Positions 47,404 to 56,713 are shown, counted from the first letter of the stretch. The stretch is DNA of 64,000 bases from Halomonas sp. MCCC 1A13316 (GCF_014931605.1 NZ_CP053382.1:930001-994000); one strand, 5' to 3'. Notes: generated from the letters alone by a model not told the origin. Program-made: numbers and translations.

Positions 47404-47873
47404 TCGGGGCCGCCTGGAACCTGCTGCTGGGCGTCGCCTGGGTCGTGCTGACCGGCGACTTCAGTGGCGGCAACCTGCTCGCCGGCCTGACCTTCGGCTA
47501 TCTGGTGCTGGCGCTGATCCAACCTCAAGTGCCGGCGCTGGCCGGCTATGCCCAGCGTCTCCCGCGTCTGATTCGCTTCGTGGGCTTCTTCTTCAAGGAG
47601 TTGCTGCTGGCCAACCTCAAGGTCGCCTTCGATGTCGTCACGCCGCCCTGGTACATGAGGCCCGGTGTGATTGCCATGCCGCTCAAGGCGCGTAGCGAGT
47701 TCGAAATCGCCCTGGTGGCCAACCTGATTTCGCTGACGCCGGGCACCCTGAGCCTGGACGTCTCCGACGACCGACGAGTGCTCTATATCCACGCCATGTT
47801 CCTCGATGACGAGGCCGAACTGCGCCGCAACCTGGCGGAGCTTGAGCGCCGCGCGCTGGAACTGTTCCACTAG
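47400..47873 (+). CDS. mrpE: Na+/H+ antiporter subunit MrpE (cluster II)
   Basis: A 157 aa protein with N-terminal helices and a cytoplasmic domain with [19 protein letters not shown], the MrpE hallmark. ATGA overlap with mrpD. Family length is normal. Confidence 0.94.
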   Translation: MIGAAWNLLLGVAWVVLTGDFSGGNLLAGLTFGYLVLALIQPQVPALAGYAQRLPRLIRFVGFFFKELLLANLKVAFDVVTPPWYMRPGVIAMPLKARSEFEIALVANLISLTPGTLSLDVSDDRRVLYIHAMFLDDEAELRRNLAELERRALELFH

Positions 47874-47887
47874 CTGAGGAGGCGACC

Positions 47888-48157
47888 GTGTCGATCGTGA
47901 TCCTGTCGAGTCTGGTACTCATGACCTTGGCGCTGTGCCTGGCCTTCGTGCGCCTATACATTGGCCCCAGCCTGCCGGATCGGGTGGTGGCGCTGGAACT
48001 CTTCTCCTCGATGATCGTCGGCATCATCGGAGTGGTGGCAATCGCCACCGACGTGCCCAGTCTGCTGGATGTGGCCATCGTCATGGCGCTGATGGCGTTC
48101 ATGGCGGCCATCGGATTTGCGCGCTTCCTGGAACGCGGAGGGCCACGCGATGATTGA
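47888..48157 (+). CDS. mrpF: Na+/H+ antiporter subunit MrpF (cluster II)
   Basis: An 89 aa protein with three helices and RLYIGPSLPDRVVALELFSSM. GTG start at 47888 with GAGGAGG upstream. The stop overlaps the mrpG start by 8 bp. Confidence 0.92.
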   Translation: MSIVILSSLVLMTLALCLAFVRLYIGPSLPDRVVALELFSSMIVGIIGVVAIATDVPSLLDVAIVMALMAFMAAIGFARFLERGGPRDD

Positions 48158-48554
48158 GATGCTCAAGGGCGGTCTGATCCTGGTCGGCGCCATCTTCATG
48201 TTCCTGGCCGCACTCGGTCTGGTGCGTCTACCCGATCTACTGACGCGCATGCATGCCACCACCAAGGCGGTCACCTTGGGGACCTCGCTGATCATGCTGG
48301 CAGTGGCGCTGCACTTCGGCGAAGTGGCGGTGGTGGCGCGAGCGCTGGGGGTGATTCTCTTCATCATGCTGACAGCACCGGTGGCCGCTCACGTGATCGG
48401 CCGCGCCGGCTATTTCGTCGGTGCCAAGCTGTGGCATGGTACGATCAAGGATGAACTGCGCCCCAACTATGACCCGCTCACCCATGAGCTCAAGAGCGGC
48501 CTTGAAACGGAGGCCAATGCCGTGCATAAACCCCGCGAGAACGACCCCGATTAA
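48150..48554 (+). CDS. mrpG: Na+/H+ antiporter subunit MrpG (cluster II)
   Basis: A 134 aa protein with three helices and LAALGLVRLPDLLTRMHATTKAVTLG, the MrpG motif, plus a charged C-terminal tail (KPRENDPD). ATG 48150 lies inside the end of mrpF. It closes the seven-gene operon; no terminator with a T-tract was seen in the 118 bp to the next gene. Confidence 0.93.
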   Translation: MIEMLKGGLILVGAIFMFLAALGLVRLPDLLTRMHATTKAVTLGTSLIMLAVALHFGEVAVVARALGVILFIMLTAPVAAHVIGRAGYFVGAKLWHGTIKDELRPNYDPLTHELKSGLETEANAVHKPRENDPD

Positions 48555-48672
48555 CGTTCGCAACGGTCGCGCAACCGCTTGCGCGGTACATCGATCCCAG
48601 GTTGCAAGACTGGCCTGTCAGCCGCTTCTGCGCGATGATCGATGGCCATCAAAGTAAAGGATTACTGTTGTC

Positions 48673-49959
48673 ATGATTCACCCACTTTTTCCTGCCGTCT
48701 TCCTCCTTCTGCTGCTGGCCGGCTGCCAGTCCGGCCCCGTACAGGAGGTGGCAGCCGACGAGCGCCAGCCGGATGCCATTGCATCGAATGAGGATGACGC
48801 ACCGGATCCCGCTCCCAGCGAGGCCGAGGGGGCTTCGCCCGAAGATTTTCGGGTCTGGCTAAGCGATTTTCGCCGCCAGGCACGCAATGAGGGAGTCAGC
48901 GAAGCGACCCTGGCGCGTGCACTGGATGGCGTACGCTATCGACCACGTGTCATCGAGCTCGACCGTTCGCAACCGGAATTCGTGCGTCCCATCTGGCAAT
49001 ACCTGGACAGTGCCGTCTCCCAGGCTCGCATCAGCCAAGGGCAGGCCAAGCTCGCCGAACATCGTGAGACGGCACAGCGTATGGAGCAGCGCTACGAGGT
49101 TCCATCCGAAGTCGTGGTAGCGATATGGGGTATCGAGAGCAACTACGGCGGCAACTTCGGCGACTTCTCCACGCTCGAGGCGCTGGCAACCCTGGCGTTC
49201 GATGGGCGCAGGCGCGACTTTGCCCGCGGCGAACTGCTGGCCGCCCTGCGTATCCTCGAGGCGGGCGATATCTCGCCGGAGCGCATGATCGGCTCCTGGG
49301 CGGGCGCCATGGGGCATACCCAGTTCATCCCCTCCAGCTTCGAGTCCTACGCCGTGGATGGCGACGGCGACGGGCGTCGCGACATCTGGGGCAGCATTCC
49401 TGATGTGATGGCCTCCACCGCCAACTACCTGGCACGGGCCGGCTGGCAATTCGGCCAGCCCTGGGGCGTGGAGGTCCGCCTGCCACAAGGCTTCGACTAT
49501 TCCCAGACCGAGCTGAGCACGCGTCGATCGAGCCGCGAGTGGGCGGAGCAGGGCGTGCAGGGTATCTCTGTCGGTAGCCTGCCCGGTTTCGAGCAGGCGT
49601 CGGTGATCGCTCCGGCCGGCGCGCGTGGGCCGGCTTTCCTGGTCGGACCCAACTATCGCGCCATCCTGCGCTATAACAACGCCACCAGTTATGCCCTGGC
49701 GGTGGGCACCTTGGCCAACAGGATCGCTGGGCGCGAGGGTATCCAGGCCGACTGGCCGCGGGAGGTTCAGCCGCTGAGTCGTAGTCAAGTGGGCGAGATG
49801 CAGCAAGCATTGAATGAGCGCGGCTTCGAAGTGGGCACGCCGGACGGCGTCATGGGACCCAACACTCGCGCTGGGCTGCGCGATTATCAGCGCAGCATCG
49901 GCGTCACGCCGGATGGTTTTGCCACCCTGGACCTGCTGCAGCGCCTGCAGCGTCCTTGA
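48673..49959 (+). CDS. Lytic murein transglycosylase (MltB-like lipoprotein) with peptidoglycan-binding domain
   Basis: A 428 aa lipoprotein. The signal ends in LLAGC (about residue 18). A low-complexity acidic linker leads to the SLT_2 catalytic domain with VVAIWGIESNYGGNFGDF, where E155 is the likely catalytic acid. A C-terminal PG_binding_1 domain (MQQALNERGFEVGTPDGVMG, TRAGLRDYQR) follows. It cleaves glycan strands to 1,6-anhydro-muramic acid products. This product class feeds the recycling route that includes the AmgK and MurU proteins further along. AAAGGA lies upstream of the ATG at longer than usual spacing. Confidence 0.93.
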   Translation: MIHPLFPAVFLLLLLAGCQSGPVQEVAADERQPDAIASNEDDAPDPAPSEAEGASPEDFRVWLSDFRRQARNEGVSEATLARALDGVRYRPRVIELDRSQPEFVRPIWQYLDSAVSQARISQGQAKLAEHRETAQRMEQRYEVPSEVVVAIWGIESNYGGNFGDFSTLEALATLAFDGRRRDFARGELLAALRILEAGDISPERMIGSWAGAMGHTQFIPSSFESYAVDGDGDGRRDIWGSIPDVMASTANYLARAGWQFGQPWGVEVRLPQGFDYSQTELSTRRSSREWAEQGVQGISVGSLPGFEQASVIAPAGARGPAFLVGPNYRAILRYNNATSYALAVGTLANRIAGREGIQADWPREVQPLSRSQVGEMQQALNERGFEVGTPDGVMGPNTRAGLRDYQRSIGVTPDGFATLDLLQRLQRP

Positions 49960-50006
49960 AGGTGACCGGGCTCGCATCGAGCCCGGCAGTCAATTGCGGA
50001 GGTCGA

Positions 50007-50600
50007 TCAGTTGCCGTTCTCGCTGGTCCAGTCGTCGAGGGTCTCGCTGATGCGGCGTCCGGCCCGCTCGGCCCCTTCCTGGGCGCGTTCCCAGGCGGTT
50101 TCGGCACCCTCGCCGATGCGTTCGAGGCCTTTCTGGGTCTGGTGCCAGGCACTTTCGGTGCCTTCGCCCGCGGTATGCCAGGCCTCACGAGCGCGCTGGC
50201 GTGCGCTGTTCAACCAGTCCTGATCGTAACGCGGCAGGGCCTTGAGCGACTCGGCATCGGTCTCGACGATGATGTCGTGCCGGGTCTCGCCCTCTTCCTC
50301 GTAATTGACCAGCCGATAGTGCTGGTTGGTAAAGACGATCGTGTCGCCGTCCTGGCCCACTGAGTCGTGAGTATCGACGATGATGGCATGGACTCTCTGG
50401 TCGTCGCCAAGGAGCAGGTCGACGACTTCGCTGGGCTGGCTGGCCGGGGCGGCTTCGAAATGCACCTCGGCGTCGAAGATGGCACGGGCGGAGTAGAGAC
50501 CCTGCGGGTCGTACTGAGCCTGCACGCCGATGGCGAGACCGGCGATGAACAGGCCGGCCGAGACGGCAACGGTCGTCCTTGTGAGGCGTAGCTGTGTCAT
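50007..50600 (-). CDS. Secreted PRC-barrel-like protein with amphipathic 11-residue repeats
   Basis: A 197 aa protein with an N-terminal signal (cleavage after VQAQ, about residue 29). Residues 36-120 resemble a PRC-barrel-type beta domain (ARAIFDAEVHF ... VVDLLLGDDQRVHAIIVD). A C-terminal helix (about 132-192) contains four consecutive 11-residue units at 140-183, with W/I/A and G/E at repeating positions (AWHTAGEGTES, AWHQTQKGLER, IGEGAETAWER, AQEGAERAGRR). The start at 50600 has AAGGAGG. The pattern recalls LEA or apolipoprotein amphipathic helices, which bind membranes or protect against desiccation and salt. Function is unknown. It is divergent from the protease-like gene. Confidence 0.82.
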   Translation of the reverse strand: MTQLRLTRTTVAVSAGLFIAGLAIGVQAQYDPQGLYSARAIFDAEVHFEAAPASQPSEVVDLLLGDDQRVHAIIVDTHDSVGQDGDTIVFTNQHYRLVNYEEEGETRHDIIVETDAESLKALPRYDQDWLNSARQRAREAWHTAGEGTESAWHQTQKGLERIGEGAETAWERAQEGAERAGRRISETLDDWTSENGN

Positions 50601-50723
50601 CGTTTTGCCCTCCTTATCCTTGGTGACACGGACAGTGTAGTAGACGTAACGCATATGTCGGGGCCGGAACCGGCATGACGGAACAGGGTCCACTAAACGT
50701 TGGCGAAGGAAGGAGATTGGTCC

Positions 50724-51341
50724 ATGCCCATGAAATGGTCGGCTATTTACCGGCAGTCTTGTCATATCCCGCTGCGCTGGATGGCCTCGGCTGGAGCGTT
50801 GTTCCTGCTGGCGATGCCGATGTCGGCAACGGCTGAGGATGAGCGGGCGGTGTTCGGTTGGGTCGAGAAGAGCACTCTCGAGCCCTGGGGCGTCGAGGTG
50901 AAGGCAAAGCTGGACAGCGGTGCACTGACGTCCTCGCTCGATGCGCGCGACATCGAACGCTTCGACAAGGAGGACGAAGAGTGGGTGCGCTTTCGCCTCA
51001 AGCTGGAGGATGAAGCGAATGGCGAGACCTTCAGTGAATGGCTGGAGCTGCCGCTTTATCGCAGTCTCAGGCTGCGCGGTGCAGGCGGCGTCGACCGTCG
51101 CCCCGTGGTGCTGATGAAAGTTTGCCTGGGCGATACCATCTACGAGGAGCAGTTCAGCCTGCGAGACCGTGGTGACATGAACTACCCCCTACTGCTTGGA
51201 CGCCGCACCATCGGCCACCTGGGGCTGTTGGACGTGCGCAGCACCTTCCTGAGCGAGCCGGAGTGCGGCGAGAACGCCCCCTTGGTGGAGCACGATCCCG
51301 ACGAAGAAGAGGCTTTTGGCGATGAGGCCTCGTCCGACTAG
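50724..51341 (+). CDS. RimK/retropepsin-like (ATP-dependent zinc protease family) secreted protein
   Basis: A 205 aa protein with a signal peptide (cleavage near ATAED, about residue 38). The family core is VFGWVEKSTLEPWGVEVKAKLDSGALTSSLDA, where DSGA is the aspartic-protease-like motif of PF05618. YPLLLGRRTIGHLGLLDV comes later, the second hallmark. Despite the family name, members are retropepsin-fold proteins, and the zinc/ATP link comes from annotation history. The acidic C-terminal tail is typical of a halophile. GAAGGAGA ribosome site. The target is unknown. Confidence 0.82.
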   Translation: MPMKWSAIYRQSCHIPLRWMASAGALFLLAMPMSATAEDERAVFGWVEKSTLEPWGVEVKAKLDSGALTSSLDARDIERFDKEDEEWVRFRLKLEDEANGETFSEWLELPLYRSLRLRGAGGVDRRPVVLMKVCLGDTIYEEQFSLRDRGDMNYPLLLGRRTIGHLGLLDVRSTFLSEPECGENAPLVEHDPDEEEAFGDEASSD

Positions 51342-51357
51342 CGCCTGGCAGACCGCC

Positions 51358-52071
51358 CTAGAACAGGCGCGCCAGCAGGGCGACGACCGCCGTTTCCACG
51401 CGCAGGATGCGAGCGCCCAGGTGGATGCCCTCGCAGCCGGCTGCGAGCAGCCTCTCCACCTCGTGGGGAATGAAGCCACCCTCCGGCCCGACGAGCAGCA
51501 CGGTCGGCTCACTGAGGCCCGTCGGGCAGGCCTGGGTCATGCCGGGGTGGGCCATGAGGCCTCGCCGGCCTTCGAGCAGCGTTGGCAGGCGCTCATCGGC
51601 GAAGGGGCGAAAGCCCTTGGCCAGGTGTACCTCGGGCAGTTGCGTGTCGCGGGCCTGTTCGAGCCCCAGTACCAAGTGTTCGCGAATCTTTGCCGGGTCA
51701 AGTTCCGGTGACTGCCAATAGCTTTTTTCCACCCGACGGGTGTGCAGCAGTGTGATCTGCTTCACGCCCATTGCCGTCACGTGTTCGAGGCTTCTGGCCA
51801 GCATGCGCGGGCGCGGCAGGGCCAGTACCAGATGCACCGGCAACGGCGGAGGGGGGGGCATGTCGAGCCCGTCGAAGGAAAAGCGGGCCTCGTCGTCGCT
51901 CAGCAGCGTGAGCTCGCCGCGACCGATGCCGCCGCCCGCCACGCCCAGTGTCAGGCTGTCGCCGACCCGGGCACGATGAACCTCCTTCAGGTGACGCAGG
52001 CGGCGTGGGTCGCGCAGGCATGCCAGGCGGTCGTGCTGGATCTCCTCGGGGCTTAGCAGGATCAGGTTCAT
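51358..52071 (-). CDS. rsmE: 16S rRNA (uracil-1498-N3)-methyltransferase RsmE
   Basis: A 237 aa SPOUT-class methyltransferase modifying U1498 of 16S rRNA. It has an N-terminal PUA-like domain (RRLRHLKEVHRARVGDSL) and a C-terminal knot with LLVGPEGGFIPHEVE and LGARILRVETAVVALLA. The start MNLILLSPEE at 52071 is preferred; 47 further upstream codons show no homology. Convergent with the protease-like gene and divergent from phaR. Confidence 0.95.
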   Translation of the reverse strand: MNLILLSPEEIQHDRLACLRDPRRLRHLKEVHRARVGDSLTLGVAGGGIGRGELTLLSDDEARFSFDGLDMPPPPPLPVHLVLALPRPRMLARSLEHVTAMGVKQITLLHTRRVEKSYWQSPELDPAKIREHLVLGLEQARDTQLPEVHLAKGFRPFADERLPTLLEGRRGLMAHPGMTQACPTGLSEPTVLLVGPEGGFIPHEVERLLAAGCEGIHLGARILRVETAVVALLARLF

Positions 52072-52164
52072 CGGGCCTCGTTGGTCGCTTCGATTTGCAA
52101 GGGCGGTGGCGCGGTGCACAATAGCAGCCAAGGGCAGTTTGCCTTTCCAACAAGGAGTGCCATC

Positions 52165-52641
52165 GTGCGCGTGATTCGCAAGTATGCCAACCGCAGGCTC
52201 TATGATACCCAACAGAGTCGCTATGTGACGCTAGAGGATCTGCGCCGCTTGATTCTCGACGAAGAACCATTTCGGGTCGAGGATGCCAAGAGCGGGGAGG
52301 ACCTGACCCGTACCATCCTGCTGTCGATCATCATTGAGCAGGAGCAGGCCGATGGCGAGGCCGAGGTGTTCTCCAACGACCTGTTGGCACAGTTCATCCG
52401 CGTCTACGACATGGCTCAACCGCTACCGTTGGCACGCTATCTCGAGCAGGGCACCCAACTGATGCTCGAACAGCAGAAGCGCATGCAGGACCAGTGGCAG
52501 CAGGCCATGCGCCACTCGCCCATGGAACTGATGCGCGAGATGGCCGAGGAGAACATGCGCTTCTGGCAGCAGGCGATCGGCAAGGGGCAGCCCGGCAAGC
52601 CGGAGTCGAAGGAAGAGAAAGGCGAAAACGACGACAAGTGA
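52165..52641 (+). CDS. phaR: Polyhydroxyalkanoate synthesis regulator PhaR
   Basis: A 158 aa repressor that binds PHA granules and the promoters of phasin genes. The N-terminal PHB_acc_N domain is [25 protein letters not shown]. The middle PHB_acc domain includes [20 protein letters not shown], and the tail is glutamine- and lysine-rich with a predicted coiled coil. It begins with GTG at 52165, AAGGAG being 8 nt upstream. No phaC, phaP or phaZ is adjacent, so it acts in trans. PHA storage is common in Halomonas. Confidence 0.93.
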   Translation: MRVIRKYANRRLYDTQQSRYVTLEDLRRLILDEEPFRVEDAKSGEDLTRTILLSIIIEQEQADGEAEVFSNDLLAQFIRVYDMAQPLPLARYLEQGTQLMLEQQKRMQDQWQQAMRHSPMELMREMAEENMRFWQQAIGKGQPGKPESKEEKGENDDK

Positions 52642-52803
52642 CGATGCAGCGGACGTCGCTGACCCTGGCCAGGCAAGGCATAGTCGCTCTGGGCGGGGGC
52701 GTGCCGGGCCGCTTTCTGCCATAATGCCGCGACGTTTTCCCAGCCGAACATCAGGCCCATCGTCAACCGGGCCTGCGCAGCAATAGACAGGATAAGCAAG
52801 CGG

Positions 52804-54099
52804 ATGAAGGTTCTGATCATCGGCGGCGGTGGCCGCGAACACGCCTTGGCATGGAAAGTCGGCCAGTCGTCCCGCGTCGAGCAGGTTTTCGTGGCGCCCG
52901 GTAACGCCGGCACGGCCCATGAGCCGGGCTTGACCAACGTTGCCATCGAGGCGACCGAGTTGGAACGCCTGGTGGCTTTTGCCCGCGACGAAGGCGTTGC
53001 GCTGACCATCGTCGGCCCTGAGGCACCGCTGGTCGAAGGCGTGGTCGATCGTTTCCGTGAGGCGGGCCTGGCCATTTTTGGGCCGACCCGGGGCGCGGCA
53101 CAGCTCGAGGGTTCGAAGTCCTTCACCAAGGACTTTCTGGCCCGCCATGCCATTCCCACTGCGGCCTACCGCACCTTTACCGAGGTCGAGCCGGCGCTGG
53201 CGTACCTTGCCGAGCAGGGTGCGCCGATCGTGATCAAGGCCGACGGACTGGCGGCAGGCAAAGGGGTGATCGTGGCCATGACCCTGGCCGAGGCCGAGGC
53301 AGCGGTGCGCGACATGCTCGAAGCCAACGCCTTCGGTGACGCCGGGGCCCGTGTGGTGATCGAGGAGTTTCTCGATGGCGAGGAGGCGAGTTTCATCGTC
53401 ATGGTCGATGGCACCACGGTGCTGCCGATGGCCACCAGCCAGGACCACAAGCGCGCCCTGGACGGTGACGCCGGTCCCAACACCGGCGGTATGGGGGCTT
53501 ACTCACCGGCACCGGTGGTGACCGAGAGCGTGCATGAGCGCATCATGGAGCGGGTCATCATGCCCACGGTGCACGGCATGGCGGCGGAGGGGCATGCCTA
53601 TAGCGGCTTCCTCTACGCCGGCCTGATGATCGACGCCGAGGGCAATCCCAAGGTCATCGAATACAATTGCCGCTTCGGCGATCCCGAAACCCAGCCGATC
53701 ATGCTGCGCCTCCAATCGGATCTGGCTGAGCTGTGCCTGGCGGGCGCACGCGGAGAACTGGCAGGCCATACTTGTGAGTGGGACCCACATGCTGCCGTCG
53801 GCGTGGTGATGGCCGCTGGCGGCTATCCGGGTAGCTACCGTAAGGGCGACGCGATCGAAGGCCTCGCTGCCGCCGCTGCCACCGGCTGCAAGGTGTTCCA
53901 TGCCGGCACCGCAGAGGACGATCAGGGCCGGGTAGTAACCAGTGGAGGCCGTGTGTTGTGCGTCACCGCGCTGGGGCAGGGCGTAGCCCAGGCACGCGAT
54001 CTGGCCTACCAGGGTGTGGCGGCGATCCGTTGGGACGGTGCCCAGTTCCGCAGCGATATCGCCTATCGCGCCATCGCCCGGGAGCGGCAGGCCGACTGA
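52804..54099 (+). CDS. purD: Phosphoribosylamine-glycine ligase
   Basis: A 431 aa ATP-grasp enzyme forming GAR from phosphoribosylamine and glycine in de novo purine synthesis. Landmarks: [49 protein letters not shown] (ATP-grasp), [14 protein letters not shown] and [11 protein letters not shown]. The usual partner purH is not adjacent upstream (phaR is there), so purD is transcribed from its own promoter. A CATAAT element lies near 52722. Length is standard. Confidence 0.97.
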   Translation: MKVLIIGGGGREHALAWKVGQSSRVEQVFVAPGNAGTAHEPGLTNVAIEATELERLVAFARDEGVALTIVGPEAPLVEGVVDRFREAGLAIFGPTRGAAQLEGSKSFTKDFLARHAIPTAAYRTFTEVEPALAYLAEQGAPIVIKADGLAAGKGVIVAMTLAEAEAAVRDMLEANAFGDAGARVVIEEFLDGEEASFIVMVDGTTVLPMATSQDHKRALDGDAGPNTGGMGAYSPAPVVTESVHERIMERVIMPTVHGMAAEGHAYSGFLYAGLMIDAEGNPKVIEYNCRFGDPETQPIMLRLQSDLAELCLAGARGELAGHTCEWDPHAAVGVVMAAGGYPGSYRKGDAIEGLAAAAATGCKVFHAGTAEDDQGRVVTSGGRVLCVTALGQGVAQARDLAYQGVAAIRWDGAQFRSDIAYRAIARERQAD

Positions 54100-54149
54100 T
54101 CGCGGCAATACCGTCGCATCAATCAAATAACAAGAGTCAGGGAGTGGGC

Positions 54150-54590
54150 ATGGAGCGCATCAAGCTGGAATTTCCGGAGTCCGTCATCGTGCATCGGCAG
54201 CCGTTGTCGGTGCGCATCACCGACATGAACTACGGCCGCCACCTGGGGCACGACACCTTGGTATCGCTGCTCCATGAGGCGCGCATACATGCGTTCGGAT
54301 CGCTCGGGCTCAGTGAGTGGGACATGGGCGGGTTTCCCAGTGTGGTGGCCGACCTGGCCGTGCAGTACCAGTCTGAAGCTCGCTGGCCGGATGCGCTGGT
54401 GGTGGAAACCGCCATTCCAGCTCCGGTGGGCAAGGCGATCGTCGTCTATCACCGGGTGCGCCACGCCGAAGGCGGCCGTCCCGTGGCCACCGCGCGTCTC
54501 AACGTGGTACTGGTGGATCCCGCCCAAGGGCGCAGCGTTGCCATACCCGATGCCGTTAGCCAGGCCATTGCCGGAGCGGAGAGCGCCTGA
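54150..54590 (+). CDS. Acyl-CoA thioesterase (hotdog fold, 4HBT family)
   Basis: A 146 aa hotdog-fold protein with the 4HBT-type active-site region RITDMNYGRHLGHDTLVSLLHEAR, where the aspartate and the GRHLGHD segment are diagnostic, and no signal peptide. ATG 54150 follows GGGAGTGG. The stop overlaps the phosphoribulokinase ATG (TGATG), so the two are coupled. The acyl substrate is not predictable. Confidence 0.85.
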   Translation: MERIKLEFPESVIVHRQPLSVRITDMNYGRHLGHDTLVSLLHEARIHAFGSLGLSEWDMGGFPSVVADLAVQYQSEARWPDALVVETAIPAPVGKAIVVYHRVRHAEGGRPVATARLNVVLVDPAQGRSVAIPDAVSQAIAGAESA

Positions 54591-55462
54591 TGTCGCGCGA
54601 ATATCCGATCATTGCCGTGACCGGCTCGTCAGGCGCCGGTACCACCACGGTGAAGCGTACCTTCGAGCGCATGTTCTCCCGTGAGGACGTGCATGCGGCG
54701 TTCGTCGACGGCGATGCCTTCCATCGCTATACCCGTGAGGAGCTGGCCCGCATCTTTCGCGAGGAGCCCGAGCGCAAGGACCAGTTGTCCCACTTCGCCG
54801 TCGAGGCCAACCTGCTCGATCGCCTCGAGGCGCTGTTCCATGAGTACGGCGAGCACGGCACCGGCACCTTCCGGCACTACATCCATGCCGAAGACAAGCA
54901 GATGATCGAGGCGGGCTACCAGGTGGGTACCTTCACCGAATGGCAGCCGCTGCCTTGCGGCACCGATCTGCTGTTCTACGAGGGCCTGCATGGCGGGCTG
55001 GTGACGGCGGAGCACGACATCGCCCGGCATGTCGACCTGCTGGTCGGCGTCGCGCCGACCATGAACCTCGAGTGGATCCAGAAGATCGACCGCGACATCA
55101 AGATGCGGGGCTACTCACAGGAAGCGGTGATCGACACCATCCTGGGACGCATGGACGACTACGTGCGCTACATCCAGCCGCAGTTTTCGCGCACCCACAT
55201 CAACTTCCAGCGCGTGCCCACGGTGGACACGTCGAACCCCTTCGAGGTGCAGGATATCCCCAACGATGCCGAGTCGTTCGTGGTGATCCGCTTTCGCGAC
55301 CCCTCGACGGTGGACTTTCCCTGGCTGCTGGCGATGATTCAAGACTCCTTCATGAGCCGTCCGCATACCTTGGTTGTGCCGGGGGCGCGCATGTCGCTGG
55401 CCATCGAGCTGATCCTGGCGCCGTTGGTGCGTCATCTGCTGGCCCAGCGGCGCTTTCGCTGA
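54590..55462 (+). CDS. Phosphoribulokinase-like kinase (PrkB family)
   Basis: A 290 aa P-loop kinase with Walker A GSSGAGTT (12-19) and the PRK-type residues DGDAFHRYTREEL and FRHYIHAEDK. LLFYEGLHGGLV (Walker B) and HVDLLVGVAPTMNLEWIQK also occur. It is the non-Calvin PrkB-type enzyme found in many heterotrophs, including E. coli (YhfU/PrkB). There is no RubisCO in the window. The physiological substrate is uncertain. Coupled to the thioesterase upstream, and followed 52 bp later by a HIT protein. Confidence 0.92.
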   Translation: MSREYPIIAVTGSSGAGTTTVKRTFERMFSREDVHAAFVDGDAFHRYTREELARIFREEPERKDQLSHFAVEANLLDRLEALFHEYGEHGTGTFRHYIHAEDKQMIEAGYQVGTFTEWQPLPCGTDLLFYEGLHGGLVTAEHDIARHVDLLVGVAPTMNLEWIQKIDRDIKMRGYSQEAVIDTILGRMDDYVRYIQPQFSRTHINFQRVPTVDTSNPFEVQDIPNDAESFVVIRFRDPSTVDFPWLLAMIQDSFMSRPHTLVVPGARMSLAIELILAPLVRHLLAQRRFR

Positions 55463-55514
55463 CGCTGAGCGGCAGCGAATACCGAGCATGGCGACGAGAA
55501 AGGAGCCCGAACCG

Positions 55515-55859
55515 ATGCAAGACTGCCTGTTCTGCAAGATCGTCAAGCGCGAGATCCCGGCCGACATCGTCTATGAGGACGAAGAGGTGCTGGCGTTCAA
55601 CGACATCAACCCCCAGGCCCCGACCCACATCCTGATCATACCCAAGCAGCACATCGCCACCCTGAACGACATCGAGGAGAGCGACCAGGTCCTGGTCGGC
55701 CGCCTGCCGTATGTCGCGGCCCGGCTGGCCGATGAGCGCGGCATCGCCGACGAGGGCTATCGCGTGGTGATGAACTGCAATGACCAGGGAGGACAGACGG
55801 TCTATCATATTCATATGCACCTGATGGGCGGTCGACGCTTTACTTGGCCGGCTGGCTAG
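55515..55859 (+). CDS. HIT family nucleotide-binding protein (HinT-like)
   Basis: A 114 aa homodimeric nucleotide hydrolase/transferase. The N-terminus is DCLFCKIVKREIPADIVYED, and the histidine triad is HIHMHLMGGR near the C-terminus (the HxHxH motif). AAAGGAGC precedes ATG 55515; an upstream ATG at 55488 is possible. HinT enzymes hydrolyse aminoacyl-AMP and other phosphoramidates. It is the last gene of the thioesterase-kinase-HIT run. Length fits (about 115 aa). Confidence 0.94.
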   Translation: MQDCLFCKIVKREIPADIVYEDEEVLAFNDINPQAPTHILIIPKQHIATLNDIEESDQVLVGRLPYVAARLADERGIADEGYRVVMNCNDQGGQTVYHIHMHLMGGRRFTWPAG

Positions 55860-55924
55860 CCGGCGCTATGCGGAGCAAGCCGCGCGCGTCGAGGCGTGCG
55901 ACGCATCAGGTGCATCCCATACTT

Positions 55925-55950
55925 GGCGCCACCCCATTGCGGGTGGCGCC
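55925..55950. other. Perfect 10-bp hairpin between the HIT gene and coq7
   Basis: GGCGCCACCC and GGGTGGCGCC flank a 6-nt loop (CATTGC). There is no T-run, so termination would be weak. A smaller GCCGGC repeat lies at the HIT stop codon. Confidence 0.55.
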
Positions 55951-56058
55951 GGCATGCTTGCCTGCAGCCTTCGTCTGGCGCGTGTTCGAGAGATAATTTT
56001 CGTTCTGCCGCGTACAGCTGAGGCTGCGTAGAGAAGGCTTCGCACAGGAAAGAGCGAG

Positions 56059-56703
56059 ATGAACCGCAACTACTCCCATGCCGACAATTTGATCCACCAG
56101 TTCGATACCGTACTGCGCACGCTGATTCCACATGCAGCAGTGGCGTCGCGGCCCTCGCCGGCCACGGCCGACATCCAGGACGACGAGATGACGGCCGACG
56201 AGCGTCGCCATGCTGCGGGACTGATGCGCGTCAACCATACCGGCGAGGTGTGTGCTCAGGCGCTCTACCAGGGGCAGGGCTGCACGGCCAAGCTACCGGA
56301 AGTGCGCAGCCAGATGGAGCACTCCGCTCAGGAGGAGATCGACCACCTGGCCTGGTGCGACGAGCGTCTGCAGGAGCTCGACAGCCGCACCAGCGTGCTC
56401 AACCCCGTATTCTATGCCGCCTCCTTCGGCCTGGGCGCTGTGGCAGGCGCCATCGGCGATCGGGTCAGCCTGGGATTCGTCGCCGCCACGGAGGAGCAGG
56501 TGGGCAAGCATCTTGATGAGCACATGGTCAAGCTTCCCGCGGGCGACCACCGCTCCCGAGCCGTGTTGCGCCAGATGGCCATCGACGAGGCGCACCATGC
56601 GCATCTCGCGCTGGAGGCCGGTGGGGCGCGCTTTCCAGCACCGGTCAAGTTCGGCATGAGCCTGATGTCCAAGGTCATGACCAAGAGCGTCTATCGGTTC
56701 TGA
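56059..56703 (+). CDS. coq7: Ubiquinone biosynthesis monooxygenase Coq7
   Basis: A 214 aa di-iron carboxylate protein hydroxylating the demethoxyubiquinone ring. The di-iron ligands lie in [44 protein letters not shown] and [14 protein letters not shown], making the four-helix bundle E-x(n)-ExxH pattern. It takes the place of UbiF of E. coli. GGAAAG-type ribosome site upstream. An AlkA-like glycosylase gene follows 10 bp later, so they may be co-transcribed. Length is typical. Confidence 0.96.
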   Translation: MNRNYSHADNLIHQFDTVLRTLIPHAAVASRPSPATADIQDDEMTADERRHAAGLMRVNHTGEVCAQALYQGQGCTAKLPEVRSQMEHSAQEEIDHLAWCDERLQELDSRTSVLNPVFYAASFGLGAVAGAIGDRVSLGFVAATEEQVGKHLDEHMVKLPAGDHRSRAVLRQMAIDEAHHAHLALEAGGARFPAPVKFGMSLMSKVMTKSVYRF

Positions 56704-56713
56704 GCGGGGCGCC

